Shown here piece by piece: positions 54,214 through 63,863 of a DNA stretch of 64,000 nucleotides (positions are counted from its first letter, which is position 1; each line of letters starts with the position of its first letter). The stretch comes from UBA2020 sp964551435 (GTDB lineage: Bacteria; Pseudomonadota; Alphaproteobacteria; Micavibrionales; UBA2020). The stretch lies in NCBI GenBank assembly GCA_964551435.1, contig CAZKBS010000002.1, positions 204,624 through 268,623 of the forward strand, read 5' to 3'. A program made the translations under genes and the position numbers. The notes below the pieces were generated by a model, which was not told the origin of the DNA, did no database searches, and was given only the letters and a program-made list of their open reading frames with translations.

Positions 54214-55694
54214 TAGTACGATTTCGCCACGATGACTTTTTCACCGCCATCCGCAAACGGCAGGCAGCGCGTGGTGACGGCGAATTCCTTGGCAATCGCC
54301 GCGAATTCTTCGGAGCCTTTGACCAGCGCATAATCAAGACGCAGACCGCCCGTTTTATCCGCCGCAAAATAATCGCGCACGTCTTTGAGCGAAGCAACAT
54401 CGGTGATTTGCGATTTCAGGCGGGCGCGCGAACGCTCCAGCATGTCTTTTTGCATCTGCGTCAGCGCCTTGGCGACTTCACCTGCGCAGGCATCGATGGA
54501 GACCTTCATCTTGCCATCCTTGCCCAGATCGCGGCGGGTAAAGACCACCTGCCCTTCGGCCAGTTCGCGCGCGCCGATTTCAAGGCGTACCGGTACGCCT
54601 TTTTTAATCGCAGCCCACATTTTGTCGGAACTGCGCGCTTCGGATGCATCCACGCGCGCGCTGACGCCCGCCGCTTGCAGCATGCGTTTCACGTTTTCGC
54701 AAGCTTCGAGGATTTTGGCGCGGTCGGCTTCGTCGTTGATAAAGGGCAAAATCGCGACCTGATGCGGCGCCAGCATCGGGGGCATCATCATGCCGTCATC
54801 ATCGCCATGCACCATGATGGCCGCGCCGAGGGTACGCGTGGTAAAACCCCACGACGTCGTCCAGGCGAGTTTTTGCGTGCCGTCCTTGTCGAGGTATTTG
54901 ATATCGCAGGAACGCGCAAAAGTCTGGCCGAGGTTATGCGACGTGCAGCCCTGCAGCGCCTTGCCGTCCTGCATGAAGGTTTCCAGCGTATAGGTTTCAA
55001 TCGCGCCGGGGAAACGCTCGTCGGGCGTTTTCGCGCCCGGAATCGTCGCAATCGCCAGATAGTTTTCGAACATATTGTTGTAAACATCCAGCATACGGCG
55101 CGCATCGGCATCGGCTTCCTCCGCCGTTGCAAAGGCGTTATGCCCTTCCTGCCACAGGAATTCGGCCGTACGCAGGAAAATACGCGGGCGCATTTCCCAG
55201 CGCATGATGTTGCACCACTGGTTGAGCTTCAGCGGCAGGTCGCGGTAAGACTGCACCCAGTTTTTCATGGACTCGCCGATAATGGTTTCCGACGTCGGGC
55301 GGATAATCATCGGCTCGCTCAGCATGGAATCCTTGTCGGGGCCCAGCTGGCCGGTTTTTTCGTCAATCGACAGGCGGTGGTGCGTCACGACCGCGCATTC
55401 CTTGGCGAAGCCATCGATATGTTCCGCCTCGCGGGCGATATAGCTCATTGGGATGAGCAGCGGGAAATAAGCATTCTGCACATCTTCCTGCTTGATGAGG
55501 GCATCGAGATGCTTTTGCACATTTTCCCACATCGCAAAACCATACGGTTTGATGATCATGCAGCCGCGCACGGGCGCGTTTTCGGCCATGTCGGCAGCCT
55601 TGATGACCTGCTGATACCATTCGGGGAAGTTTTCTTCGCGCGTGGGGGTAATCGCGGTTTTGGAATTTTTCTGTTTTTGCGCTGCTTCAGCCAT
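54213..55694 (-). CDS. proS: Prolyl-tRNA synthetase, archaeal/eukaryotic-type
   Basis: A 493-residue class II synthetase. This is the archaeal/eukaryotic-like (ProS type 3) form: NQWCNIMRWEMRPRIFLRT and EFLWQEGHNAF (motif 2 region, about 174-203), CTSHNLGQTFA and WTTSWGFTTRTLGA (motif 3 area), an anticodon-binding domain after about 300, and an extra C-terminal domain ending in Tyr (VIVAKSY), a feature of this type. It lacks the bacterial editing insertion. Most alphaproteobacteria carry a shorter bacterial ProRS at this site next to lolC, so replacement in place is likely. ATG 55694 (MAEAAQKQK) is used. Confidence 0.93.
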   Translation of the reverse strand: MAEAAQKQKNSKTAITPTREENFPEWYQQVIKAADMAENAPVRGCMIIKPYGFAMWENVQKHLDALIKQEDVQNAYFPLLIPMSYIAREAEHIDGFAKECAVVTHHRLSIDEKTGQLGPDKDSMLSEPMIIRPTSETIIGESMKNWVQSYRDLPLKLNQWCNIMRWEMRPRIFLRTAEFLWQEGHNAFATAEEADADARRMLDVYNNMFENYLAIATIPGAKTPDERFPGAIETYTLETFMQDGKALQGCTSHNLGQTFARSCDIKYLDKDGTQKLAWTTSWGFTTRTLGAAIMVHGDDDGMMMPPMLAPHQVAILPFINDEADRAKILEACENVKRMLQAAGVSARVDASEARSSDKMWAAIKKGVPVRLEIGARELAEGQVVFTRRDLGKDGKMKVSIDACAGEVAKALTQMQKDMLERSRARLKSQITDVASLKDVRDYFAADKTGGLRLDYALVKGSEEFAAIAKEFAVTTRCLPFADGGEKVIVAKSY

Positions 55695-55725
55695 GATGTT
55701 CGTCCGTTTGCGGTAAATGAGAAAC

Positions 55726-56184
55726 CTAGCGATTATAAGCATCGGCGGGGCGTTTTAGAAGCCCGCCGTTTGAACCGTTATTTCCTTGTTTTTCAGGCGC
55801 TTTATCCTTGCAGAGGGCACGCAGGGCGGCCTCCGCCTCGCCTTCCATCGGCGCGCCATTGAAAAGCATACGACCATCGGGGCCGATTTCGACCTCGCCG
55901 ATCGCGGCCTTGCCCTCGACGCCATCGGGCACGGTGATGCCCGCGTATTTCATGGTATCGACCGTTATCGTGAAGCGCATGGTTTCGGGCAGTTTCACGG
56001 GCGACGCATTCAGGTCAGCCTCGACAACCGGCTTGCCATGCACATCAACGCCGGATTTATATTCAACACCGCTATGCGGCACATGCGCGGTGATGGCGCG
56101 GCAGGCCGCATCATCCAGCACCACCGTCTGCGCCAAGGCGGGTGCCGCCAAAAACAAAGCCGCAAGAATAAAAAGAATTTTCAT
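55726..56184 (-). CDS. Periplasmic hypothetical protein
   Basis: A 152-residue protein with a signal peptide (MKILFILAALFLAAPALA, cleavage about residue 19). The mature part has two cysteines and a beta-rich stretch (LPETMRFTITVDTMKYAGIT; GEVEIGPDGRMLFNG). In related genomes a gene of this sort follows the DUF1467 gene. ATG 56184 overlaps the DUF1467 stop by 4 bases. Function unknown. Confidence 0.7.
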   Translation of the reverse strand: MKILFILAALFLAAPALAQTVVLDDAACRAITAHVPHSGVEYKSGVDVHGKPVVEADLNASPVKLPETMRFTITVDTMKYAGITVPDGVEGKAAIGEVEIGPDGRMLFNGAPMEGEAEAALRALCKDKAPEKQGNNGSNGGLLKRPADAYNR

Positions 56185-56438
56185 CCCCCTGCCCCCGTAT
56201 CGAACCATTCTCGCCAGCGGATAACATCTACCTCTACCAAAATCCAGATGATGGCGAGAATGACCGCGGAAACAATGGTATTCAAAATCAGCTTCTTGCG
56301 GATATTCGCCACTTTGGGTGCGCCTCTGTCATATCCCTTGCCATCCTCGCCATGGCGCTCTACGCCCAGCGGCAGGATGGTGAAGAGCATCACCCACCAG
56401 ATCAGCAAATAGATAAAAAACGCATACAACAAAGACAT
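56181..56438 (-). CDS. DUF1467 membrane protein
   Basis: An 85-residue inner-membrane protein with two helices (about 4-24 and 50-70). The loop WWVMLFTILPLGVERHGEDG is the DUF1467 signature. Function unknown, but the gene is characteristically found between rnj and proS in alphaproteobacteria, as here, 4 bases after the rnj stop. Confidence 0.85.
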   Translation of the reverse strand: MSLLYAFFIYLLIWWVMLFTILPLGVERHGEDGKGYDRGAPKVANIRKKLILNTIVSAVILAIIWILVEVDVIRWREWFDTGAGG

Positions 56439-56442
56439 GACG

Positions 56443-58161
56443 TCATACCCTTACCAAATGCACACGGGTTTGCGGTTTGCGGTCGAAACGTTCAGCGAAG
56501 AAACGGCGCGCCGTCACGCGGATAGCTTCGGACAGGATATTGTCGTCGCGGCGGTCATCTTTGGACAGGTTGCGCACTTTCTCGCCGACCTCGGCAATTA
56601 CGTCGTCGATATAACCGGCATCCAGTTCGCTGTTTTCATCCAGAAGGCCGAGGGCCGTGATTTGCACCGGCGCCATCAGGTCGCCCGCCTTGCTGACCAC
56701 CGCCGTCACCACAAGACTGCCGTTCCACATGATACGCTTGCGCGCAAGAATGGCTTCGTGGTTGGTTTCGACAATCCGTTTACCTTCGATCGCCAGCACG
56801 CCGGACTTGACCTCGCCAATCACCGCCACATCGCGGGCGGAAATTTCAATGACCTTTCCGTTTTCCGGCACGATGGCGTTTTCAACACCGCATTCGCGCG
56901 CCAGCAGGCCGTGTTTTTCCATCTGCATACGCTCGCCATGCACGGGAATGGCAAAGCGCGGACGCACCCATTCGTACATCTGCTTCAGCTCGTCACGGTA
57001 AGGGTGGCCGGACACATGCACGGGCGCATCGCGTTCCGTCACGATATCGACGCCGAGGGCGTAAAGACGGTTTTTAATCCGTTCAATCGCGCGTTCATTA
57101 CCGGGAATGGTACGCGACGAAAAAATGACCACATCGCCGGGGGCAAGGCTGACATCCGGATGGTCGTCGTTGGATATGCGGGCCAGCGCCGCGCGCGGCT
57201 CCCCTTGCGATCCGGTGCAGACATAGACCAGTTTTTCCGACGGCAACTGACGCGCGATATCGACGTCCAGAAACGGCGGCAGGCCATTCATATAACCGCT
57301 TTCGCGCGCCGCATCCTCGACCGCCCAGAGCGAGCGCCCGACCAGACAAACCTGACGCCCGCATTTCTGCGCCGCGTGGTAAATGCTGTGCACACGCGCG
57401 ACGTTGGTCGAAAAACAGCTGATAACAATCGCACCCGAAAACTCACGGAAAAGCTCGGCCAGATTTTCGCGCACCGTACGCTCCGACCCCGAATGTCCGG
57501 GCACCATCGCATTCGTGGAATCGCCCACGAGCGCCAGCACGCCGCTGTCGCCCAGCGCGCGCAGTGCGGCCCCGTCCGTCAGCTTGCCCACCACGGGGTC
57601 GGCATCGATTTTCCAGTCGCCTGTATGCAGAATAGTGCCGACGCCAGCAGCGGTAATGGCCAGCGCCTGCGCCTCCGGTATCGAATGGGCAACGTCGATG
57701 AAGCGGATGGAAAACGGCCCCAGCTCCAGCGTTTTTTTCGGATTGACTTCGTGAAGCTTTGCCTGCGTGCCCCAGCTTTGCTCCAGCAAGTCCTGACGGA
57801 TGCGCGCGGCGGTGAACGGCGTCGCATAAAGCGGCTTTTTAAGGCGCGGCCAAAGATGTTCAATCGCGCCAATATGGTCTTCGTGCGCATGCGTAAAAAC
57901 GATGCCGAGCAGACGATCGCCCAGCGATGTCGCAAAAGACGGATCGGGCAGCAGAATATCCACCCCCGGCATCGTGTCATCGGCAAACCCCATGCCGCAA
58001 TCGATCATGATCCATTTGTCGTTGCAGCCATAGAGCGCCATATTGGCGCCAAAAAATCCGCAGCCGCCCAGCGGCACAAAATAAACCGCATCGGGTTTCA
58101 TCTTGAAATCGGCGGACATGGTTTTGGCTTTTTTATCGGTGCTGTTTTTTTCTGTACTCAT
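56443..58161 (-). CDS. rnj: Ribonuclease J
   Basis: A 572-residue metallo-beta-lactamase/beta-CASP nuclease with 5'-3' exo- and endonuclease activity on RNA. The metal motif is FTHAHEDHIGAIEHLW (about 88-103); HTGDWKID and GDSTNAMVPG follow; the beta-CASP part has CFSTNVARVHSIYHA and TGSQGEPRAAL; HVSGHPYRDELKQM is motif C. The first 20 residues are a charged extension. RNase J in alphaproteobacteria matures 23S and 16S rRNA ends. It overlaps birA by 4 bases. Confidence 0.95.
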   Translation of the reverse strand: MSTEKNSTDKKAKTMSADFKMKPDAVYFVPLGGCGFFGANMALYGCNDKWIMIDCGMGFADDTMPGVDILLPDPSFATSLGDRLLGIVFTHAHEDHIGAIEHLWPRLKKPLYATPFTAARIRQDLLEQSWGTQAKLHEVNPKKTLELGPFSIRFIDVAHSIPEAQALAITAAGVGTILHTGDWKIDADPVVGKLTDGAALRALGDSGVLALVGDSTNAMVPGHSGSERTVRENLAELFREFSGAIVISCFSTNVARVHSIYHAAQKCGRQVCLVGRSLWAVEDAARESGYMNGLPPFLDVDIARQLPSEKLVYVCTGSQGEPRAALARISNDDHPDVSLAPGDVVIFSSRTIPGNERAIERIKNRLYALGVDIVTERDAPVHVSGHPYRDELKQMYEWVRPRFAIPVHGERMQMEKHGLLARECGVENAIVPENGKVIEISARDVAVIGEVKSGVLAIEGKRIVETNHEAILARKRIMWNGSLVVTAVVSKAGDLMAPVQITALGLLDENSELDAGYIDDVIAEVGEKVRNLSKDDRRDDNILSEAIRVTARRFFAERFDRKPQTRVHLVRV

Positions 58162-58907
58162 ATTGCAAATACCTCTCCGGAGGCGATGACGCGCCGCGTC
58201 CCGTTCTCCATCGTAACCTCAAGCGCACCGCGCGCATCAATGCCGTCAAATACGGCCATAAACTCTTCGCCGGGCAAGCGTACGCGAATGGTTTTTCCCA
58301 GATGCGCCGCACGCTCCAGCCACGCGCTGCGGATCACGGCAAATCCCTCGCGCTGCCAGCGGCGATACAGCGCCAGAACGCTACCCGTCAGCAGGTCGCG
58401 GGCATGCTCAACATCTACCGTCTCCGCACCTGCATCGCGCAGACTGATGGCGCCATCGGGCGCATGCACGAGGTTAAGCCCCATGCCCAACACCAGCCAT
58501 TCAGGCCCTGCGGCCTGCGCCGCGCTTTCCGCCTCCAGCAATATACCGGCGGATTTCCGGCCATTAATCAGCACATCATTCGGCCATTTAAGCGCGATAT
58601 CGGCAGACGGCGGCAAAAAACCCTGCACCGTCTGCGCCAGCGCCACCGCCGCCAGAAACGACAGCTGCCCGCTGTCCGCCGCGTTCACCTGCGGACGAAG
58701 CACCATGCTCATATATAGATTGCCGGGCTCGGACATCCAGTAATTGCCCTGACGGCCACGGCCGGACGTCTGGCGCAGGGCATGGACAACTGTTCCCTCT
58801 GCCGCGCCCGCACGGGCCAGCGCTTTGGCGTCGTCATTGGTGCTACCCGTGCTTTCCAGCACGGTGATAGCGGGCATATCTGCAGATATCGTCTGCGCCT
58901 GCGTCAT
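58158..58907 (-). CDS. birA: Biotin--[acetyl-CoA-carboxylase] ligase
   Basis: A 249-residue biotin protein ligase without the N-terminal repressor helix-turn-helix, so it attaches biotin but should not repress bio genes. The active site is QTSGRGRQGNYW (about 46-57), LKWPNDVLINGRKSAGILLE (about 107-126) and the C-terminal small barrel. Overlaps both nuoN and rnj by 4 bases, as in relatives. Confidence 0.93.
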   Translation of the reverse strand: MTQAQTISADMPAITVLESTGSTNDDAKALARAGAAEGTVVHALRQTSGRGRQGNYWMSEPGNLYMSMVLRPQVNAADSGQLSFLAAVALAQTVQGFLPPSADIALKWPNDVLINGRKSAGILLEAESAAQAAGPEWLVLGMGLNLVHAPDGAISLRDAGAETVDVEHARDLLTGSVLALYRRWQREGFAVIRSAWLERAAHLGKTIRVRLPGEEFMAVFDGIDARGALEVTMENGTRRVIASGEVFAI

Positions 58908-60358
58908 CGACTGAACAGCGTGGCCGCCGCGGCGCCCGCCGCCACCAGAAGCGGCGCAGGCATGGCGATAAAGAGCACCACCGTCGCAGACGAGACCGCC
59001 AGAACAGCATTCAAACGGCCATCCGTCGCAGGGTCGATACCTTCATCCGGCGCGGCATCGAAATACATGATTTTGATGATACGCAAGTAATAGAAAGCCG
59101 AAATGACCGATGTCAGCACACCCATGATAACAAGACCATAAAGCCCCGCATCAATGGCCGCCTGGAAAATAAACAGCTTGCTGAAGAAACCGGCCAGCGG
59201 CGGAATACCGGCCATGGAGAACATCATGATCGCCATGCTGAGCGCGATCATCGGCTGGCGCGACGCCAAACCCGACAGGTCGCGGATATTTTCGACCATG
59301 CGGTCTTTTTGTTTCATCATCATCACAATCGCGAAGGTGCCAATGCTGGTCAGCATATAAATCGTGGCATAGACGATAACGGCCTTGATCCCCACCTCGC
59401 TGGCGGCGGCAATACCGCCAAGGGCATAGCCCATATGGCCGATAGAACTATAGGCGAGCATGCGCTTGATATTCTGCTGCGCAATCGCCGCGACACTGCC
59501 CAGCGCCATCGAGGCCACGGCCAGCAGCACGACAACCTGACGCCACTCGTCCACCATCGGCTCGAACGGGCCCATGAAAACGCGCACCATCAGGGCGAGC
59601 GAGGCCATTTTCGGCACGATCGCGAAAAACGCCGTGACCGATGTCGGCGCACCTTCATAAACGTCGGGCGTCCACATATGGAACGGCACCGCCGCGATTT
59701 TGAAGGCAAAACCGGACAGCAAAAGAACCATCCCGGTCACAACACCGATTGGCAGAACTTCATGCGTGGTCAGCGCGGCGGCGATATCGTTGAAATTGGT
59801 CGCGCCGGTATAGCCGTAAATCAGCGACGATCCATAAAGCAGCATGCCTGACGACAGCGCGCCCAGAACGAAATATTTCAGCCCCGCTTCCGTCGATTTG
59901 ACGCTGTCTCGGCGCATGGCCGCCAACACATAAAGCGGCAAGCTTTGCAGTTCCAGCGACATATAAAGAGAAATCAGGTCATTCGCCGAAGTCATCAGCA
60001 TCATACCCAGCGTCGAAAACAGGATAAGCACCGGATATTCAAAACGCGATATCTGCTGGCGTTCGGCATAGCGCGCCGACATGAAAATCGTCACGGCGGA
60101 GCCGATCAGGATCAGGATTTTCATGTAAACGGCAAAGCCGTCGGTAACATACATACCGTTAAAGGTGCTGAATGTTTCATGACTGAAACGGAACATGACC
60201 GCCGTCACCGCAATCAGACCGAACAGGCTGAGATTGGATATGGTCTGGCTGTCATCGTTCTTGCGCGAAACGCCCAGAACGAGAAGGAACAGCGTCACAA
60301 TCGCCAGAAAAATCTCCGGAAAGGCCGGCGTCAGCGCTGGGGCTTCAAAGGGTCTCAT
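58904..60358 (-). CDS. nuoN: NADH-quinone oxidoreductase subunit N
   Basis: A 484-residue antiporter-like proton-pumping subunit of complex I, about 14 membrane helices. LISLYMSLELQSLPLYVLAA (about 130-149) and KIAAVPFHMWTPDVYEGAPT (about 231-250) hold the conserved glutamate and lysine; QQNIKRMLAYSSIGHMGYAL (about 299-318) is the second half of the channel. Last gene of the nuo operon, overlapping nuoM by 4 bases. Confidence 0.96.
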   Translation of the reverse strand: MRPFEAPALTPAFPEIFLAIVTLFLLVLGVSRKNDDSQTISNLSLFGLIAVTAVMFRFSHETFSTFNGMYVTDGFAVYMKILILIGSAVTIFMSARYAERQQISRFEYPVLILFSTLGMMLMTSANDLISLYMSLELQSLPLYVLAAMRRDSVKSTEAGLKYFVLGALSSGMLLYGSSLIYGYTGATNFNDIAAALTTHEVLPIGVVTGMVLLLSGFAFKIAAVPFHMWTPDVYEGAPTSVTAFFAIVPKMASLALMVRVFMGPFEPMVDEWRQVVVLLAVASMALGSVAAIAQQNIKRMLAYSSIGHMGYALGGIAAASEVGIKAVIVYATIYMLTSIGTFAIVMMMKQKDRMVENIRDLSGLASRQPMIALSMAIMMFSMAGIPPLAGFFSKLFIFQAAIDAGLYGLVIMGVLTSVISAFYYLRIIKIMYFDAAPDEGIDPATDGRLNAVLAVSSATVVLFIAMPAPLLVAAGAAAATLFSR

Positions 60359-61917
60359 TGTGCTTCTCCCTCGCCGGCTTTTTCTTGTTCTTGCACGGCG
60401 GTGTTTTGAATGGCGGGCGCGGCAGCCGTTTTATGGGTGACGCGCGCATGATATTGGTCAAGAACCCGCGTCAGCGACGGCGCCATCGGGGCGATAACGC
60501 TGGAGGGATAAACACCCATCCACAGCACCAGCACCACCAGCGGCGCGAAAATCGACACTTCGCGCAGATTGATATCTTTCATCGCCTTCACATCAGGCTT
60601 GGTCAGCTCGCCGAAAACGACACGGCGATAGAGATACAGCATATAGGCCGCCCCCAGAATAACGCCGGTTGCCGCGATGAAGGTATAAACCGTGCTTGCC
60701 TGCCACATGCCGATAAGGACGAGGAATTCACCAACGAAACCACTTGTTCCCGGCAAGCCGACCGAAGCCATGGTAAAGAGCATGAATACAGCGGCATAAC
60801 GCGGCATGTTTTTAACAAGTCCGCCATAACGGGAGATTTCGCGCGTATGCAGGCGGTCATAAACCACGCCGACGCACAGGAACAGCGCAGCCGACACGAC
60901 GCCGTGCGACAGCATCTGGAACATCGCGCCTTCAAGACCCTGCTGGTTGAACGTGAAAATACCCAGCGTTACAAAACCCATGTGCGCGACGGATGAATAA
61001 GCGATGAGCTTTTTCATGTCTTCCTGCACCAGCGCGACGAGCGAGGTATAAACAACCGCAATCACGCTCAGCGTAAAAATCAGCGGCGTGAAATACGCGG
61101 AGGCTTCGGGCAAAATCGGCAAAGACAACCGCAGGAAGCCGTAGCCGCCCATTTTCAGCAATACCCCCGCCAGAATGACGGAGCCTGCCGTCGGCGCTTC
61201 CACGTGCGCATCGGGCAGCCAGGTATGCACCGGCCACATCGGCATCTTCACGGCAAACGAGGCGAAGAAGGCCAGCCACAGCCATGTCTGCGCCTGCGCC
61301 GAGAACAGCCCGGTCTTCATCAGGCTCGGGATATCGGTCGTGCCGGCGGTGAAATACATATACAGAATCGCCAGCAGCATCAGCACCGAGCCGAGCAGCG
61401 TGTAGAGGAAGAACTTGAAGCTGGCGTAGATGCGGCGCTTGCCGCCCCAGATGCCGATGATCAGGAACATCGGGATCAGGCCGGCCTCGAAGAACAGGTA
61501 GAACAGCACCAGGTCGAGCGCGCAGAACACACCGATCATGAGGGTTTCCATGACCAGGAAGGCGATCATGTATTCCTTGACGCGGGTCTCGATGGCTTCC
61601 CACGAGGCGAGAATGCAGAATGGCATCAGGAAGGTGGTCAGGATAACGAACAGCATCGAAATGCCGTCGACACCCATATGGTAGTTGATGCCGGCGGCTA
61701 TCCAGTCGGTCTTTTCCACGAACTGGAAGGCGGCGGTCGAATTATCGAAATTCAGCCAGATCAGCAGCGACACCGCGAAGGTGATCGTGGTGGTCCAGAG
61801 AGCCACGGCGCGGGCGTTACGGGCCACGATCTCCTCCGGCCCACGGGCCAGGAAGATGAACGCGGCTCCCGCCAGCGGCAGGAAGGTGACGATCGACAGC
61901 AAGGGCATGCTCGACAT
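60355..61917 (-). CDS. nuoM: NADH-quinone oxidoreductase subunit M
   Basis: A 520-residue proton-pumping subunit. FYLFFEAGLIPMFLIIGIWG and MPMWPVHTWLPDAHVEAPTA hold the conserved glutamate and lysine positions; DMKKLIAYSSVAHMGFV follows. I start at ATG 61917 (MSSMPLLSIVTFLPLAGA), 4 bases after the nuoL stop; the frame continues to 61938 inside nuoL. Codon use changes inside the gene: from the start to about 61,280 nearly all Phe, Ile and Tyr codons end in C, while the rest uses T-ending codons freely, like the neighbouring genes. Confidence 0.95.
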   Translation of the reverse strand: MSSMPLLSIVTFLPLAGAAFIFLARGPEEIVARNARAVALWTTTITFAVSLLIWLNFDNSTAAFQFVEKTDWIAAGINYHMGVDGISMLFVILTTFLMPFCILASWEAIETRVKEYMIAFLVMETLMIGVFCALDLVLFYLFFEAGLIPMFLIIGIWGGKRRIYASFKFFLYTLLGSVLMLLAILYMYFTAGTTDIPSLMKTGLFSAQAQTWLWLAFFASFAVKMPMWPVHTWLPDAHVEAPTAGSVILAGVLLKMGGYGFLRLSLPILPEASAYFTPLIFTLSVIAVVYTSLVALVQEDMKKLIAYSSVAHMGFVTLGIFTFNQQGLEGAMFQMLSHGVVSAALFLCVGVVYDRLHTREISRYGGLVKNMPRYAAVFMLFTMASVGLPGTSGFVGEFLVLIGMWQASTVYTFIAATGVILGAAYMLYLYRRVVFGELTKPDVKAMKDINLREVSIFAPLVVLVLWMGVYPSSVIAPMAPSLTRVLDQYHARVTHKTAAAPAIQNTAVQEQEKAGEGEAQ

Positions 61918-61921
61918 CGGA

Positions 61922-63856
61922 TTAGTGCCCCATCGCACTGAAGAAATAGGTCACCAGCGCCGCCACGCCGATCAGCATGGCGAAGGCATAGTGATAGACA
62001 TAGCCGGTCTGCAGGATCGAGGCCCGCTTGGCCAACCGCACCACGGTGGCGGCGAAACCATCGGGCCCGAAGCCGTCGATGATCTTGCCGTCGCCACCCT
62101 TCCAGAATATCCGGCCGAGCCAGAATGACGGCCGCACGAAGACGCGGTCGTAAAGCTCGTCGAAATACCACTTGTTCAGCAAGAACTGATACAGCATCCG
62201 GTGCTGACGGGCGGCCGCCACGGGTAGGCTGGTGTCGCGGACATAGGCCAGCCAGGCAATGGCAATCCCGATAACCCCAACGATGATCGGGCCGACCTTG
62301 ACAAGGAAGGGCACATTATGGGCCTCGTCCATGGCCTTGTTCTCGGGCAGGATGAAGATCGCTTCACCCCAGAATTCGCGCCAGTGATGGCCGACGAAGC
62401 CGTCATAGAAGGCAATGCCGGCAAAGACCGCGCCGAAAGCCAGTACGGACAATGGCGCCAACATCACCATTGGGCTTTCATGCACATGCTCCATGACGTG
62501 ATGGTCGGCACGAGGCGCGCCATGGAAGGTCATGAACAGCAGGCGCCAGGAATAGAAAGCCGTCAGGATCGCCGCGGCCATGCCCAGCACATAGGCATAG
62601 GTACCCACGCCGCCGGCGGCATAAGCCACTTCCAGGATCATGTCCTTGGAATAATAGCCGGCAAAAATCGGGAAACCTGCCAGCGCGAGGCTGCCGATCC
62701 ACATCATCGCATATGTGACCTTGATGTGTTTCCACAGACCGCCCATGTTGCGCATGTCCTGCTCGCCATCGACGGCGTGAATCACCGAGCCGGCACCGAG
62801 GAAGAGCAACGCCTTGAAGAAGGCGTGGGTGAACAGGTGGAAGATCGCGGCTGGATAGGCCGAGACGCCCAGCGCGAAGAACATGTAGCCGAGCTGCGAG
62901 CAGGTCGAATAGGCGATCACGCGCTTGATGTCGTTCTGCGCCAGGCCCACGGTGGCAGCGAAGAAGGCCGTGCTGGCACCGATCACAGCCACGAAGGCCA
63001 GCGTGTCCGGCGCGTATTCAAACAGCGGCGAACAGCGCGCCACCATGAAGACGCCGGCGGTCACCATCGTCGCGGCATGGATCAGGGCCGAAACAGGGGT
63101 TGGGCCTTCCATGGCGTCCGGCAGCCAGGTGTGCAGGCCAAGCTGGGCTGACTTGCCCATGGCGCCCAGGAACAGCAGGAAGGTCGCAACCGTGAGGATA
63201 TCCCAGTCCTTCCAGAGGAAATGAAAGGTCTTGCCAGCCAGATCCGGCGCGGCCTTGAAGACGGCATCGAAAGTAACCGAGCCGGTGGCCAGGAACAGCG
63301 CAAAGATGCCGAGTGCGAAGCCGAAATCGCCGACGCGGTTGACCACGAAAGCCTTGATGGCCGCGGCATTGGCCGAGGGTTTCTTGAACCAGAAACCGAT
63401 CAGCAGGTAGGAGGCCAGGCCCACGCCTTCCCAGCCCATGTAGAGCTGCACGAAGTTGTCGGCCGTCACCAGCATAAGCATGGCGAAGGTGAACAGCGAC
63501 AGATAGGCAAAAAAGCGCGGCCGATGCTCGTCATGGCTCATGTAGCCGACGCTGTAGACATGCACGACGGCCGACACGGTATTGACCACCACCAGCATGA
63601 CGGCGGTGAGCTGGTCGATCTTCAGCGCCCAGTCGACGCTGAAGCTGCCGGAATCGATCCAGTCCAGAACCTTCACGTTGACAACCATGCCCTTGGAAAT
63701 CACCAGATAGAAGGCAATCCAGGACAGGATGGCAGAAACGATCACAGCGGCGCAGGTGACCGCCATGGCGGCAACATCGCCGATACGGCGCCCGAAGAAG
63801 CCGGCGATAATCGCGGCCAGCAGGGGCAGGAAAACGATCAGATGGTACATCGTCAT
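61922..63856 (-). CDS. nuoL: NADH-quinone oxidoreductase subunit L
   Basis: A 644-residue proton-pumping subunit at the distal end of the complex I membrane arm, including the long lateral helix near the C-terminus. GWEGVGLASYLLIGFWFKKP (about 143-162), LGLHTWLPDAMEGPTPVSAL and QNDIKRVIAYSTCSQLGYMF are standard. High third-position GC throughout, unlike genes left of 61.2 kb. It starts 7 bases after the nuoK stop. Confidence 0.97.
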   Translation of the reverse strand: MTMYHLIVFLPLLAAIIAGFFGRRIGDVAAMAVTCAAVIVSAILSWIAFYLVISKGMVVNVKVLDWIDSGSFSVDWALKIDQLTAVMLVVVNTVSAVVHVYSVGYMSHDEHRPRFFAYLSLFTFAMLMLVTADNFVQLYMGWEGVGLASYLLIGFWFKKPSANAAAIKAFVVNRVGDFGFALGIFALFLATGSVTFDAVFKAAPDLAGKTFHFLWKDWDILTVATFLLFLGAMGKSAQLGLHTWLPDAMEGPTPVSALIHAATMVTAGVFMVARCSPLFEYAPDTLAFVAVIGASTAFFAATVGLAQNDIKRVIAYSTCSQLGYMFFALGVSAYPAAIFHLFTHAFFKALLFLGAGSVIHAVDGEQDMRNMGGLWKHIKVTYAMMWIGSLALAGFPIFAGYYSKDMILEVAYAAGGVGTYAYVLGMAAAILTAFYSWRLLFMTFHGAPRADHHVMEHVHESPMVMLAPLSVLAFGAVFAGIAFYDGFVGHHWREFWGEAIFILPENKAMDEAHNVPFLVKVGPIIVGVIGIAIAWLAYVRDTSLPVAAARQHRMLYQFLLNKWYFDELYDRVFVRPSFWLGRIFWKGGDGKIIDGFGPDGFAATVVRLAKRASILQTGYVYHYAFAMLIGVAALVTYFFSAMGH

Positions 63857-63863
63857 CGCCGCC

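Noticed and set aside
56437..58743. 768-codon open frame on the plus strand
   Set aside because: Antisense to rnj and birA, both with intact active-site motifs.
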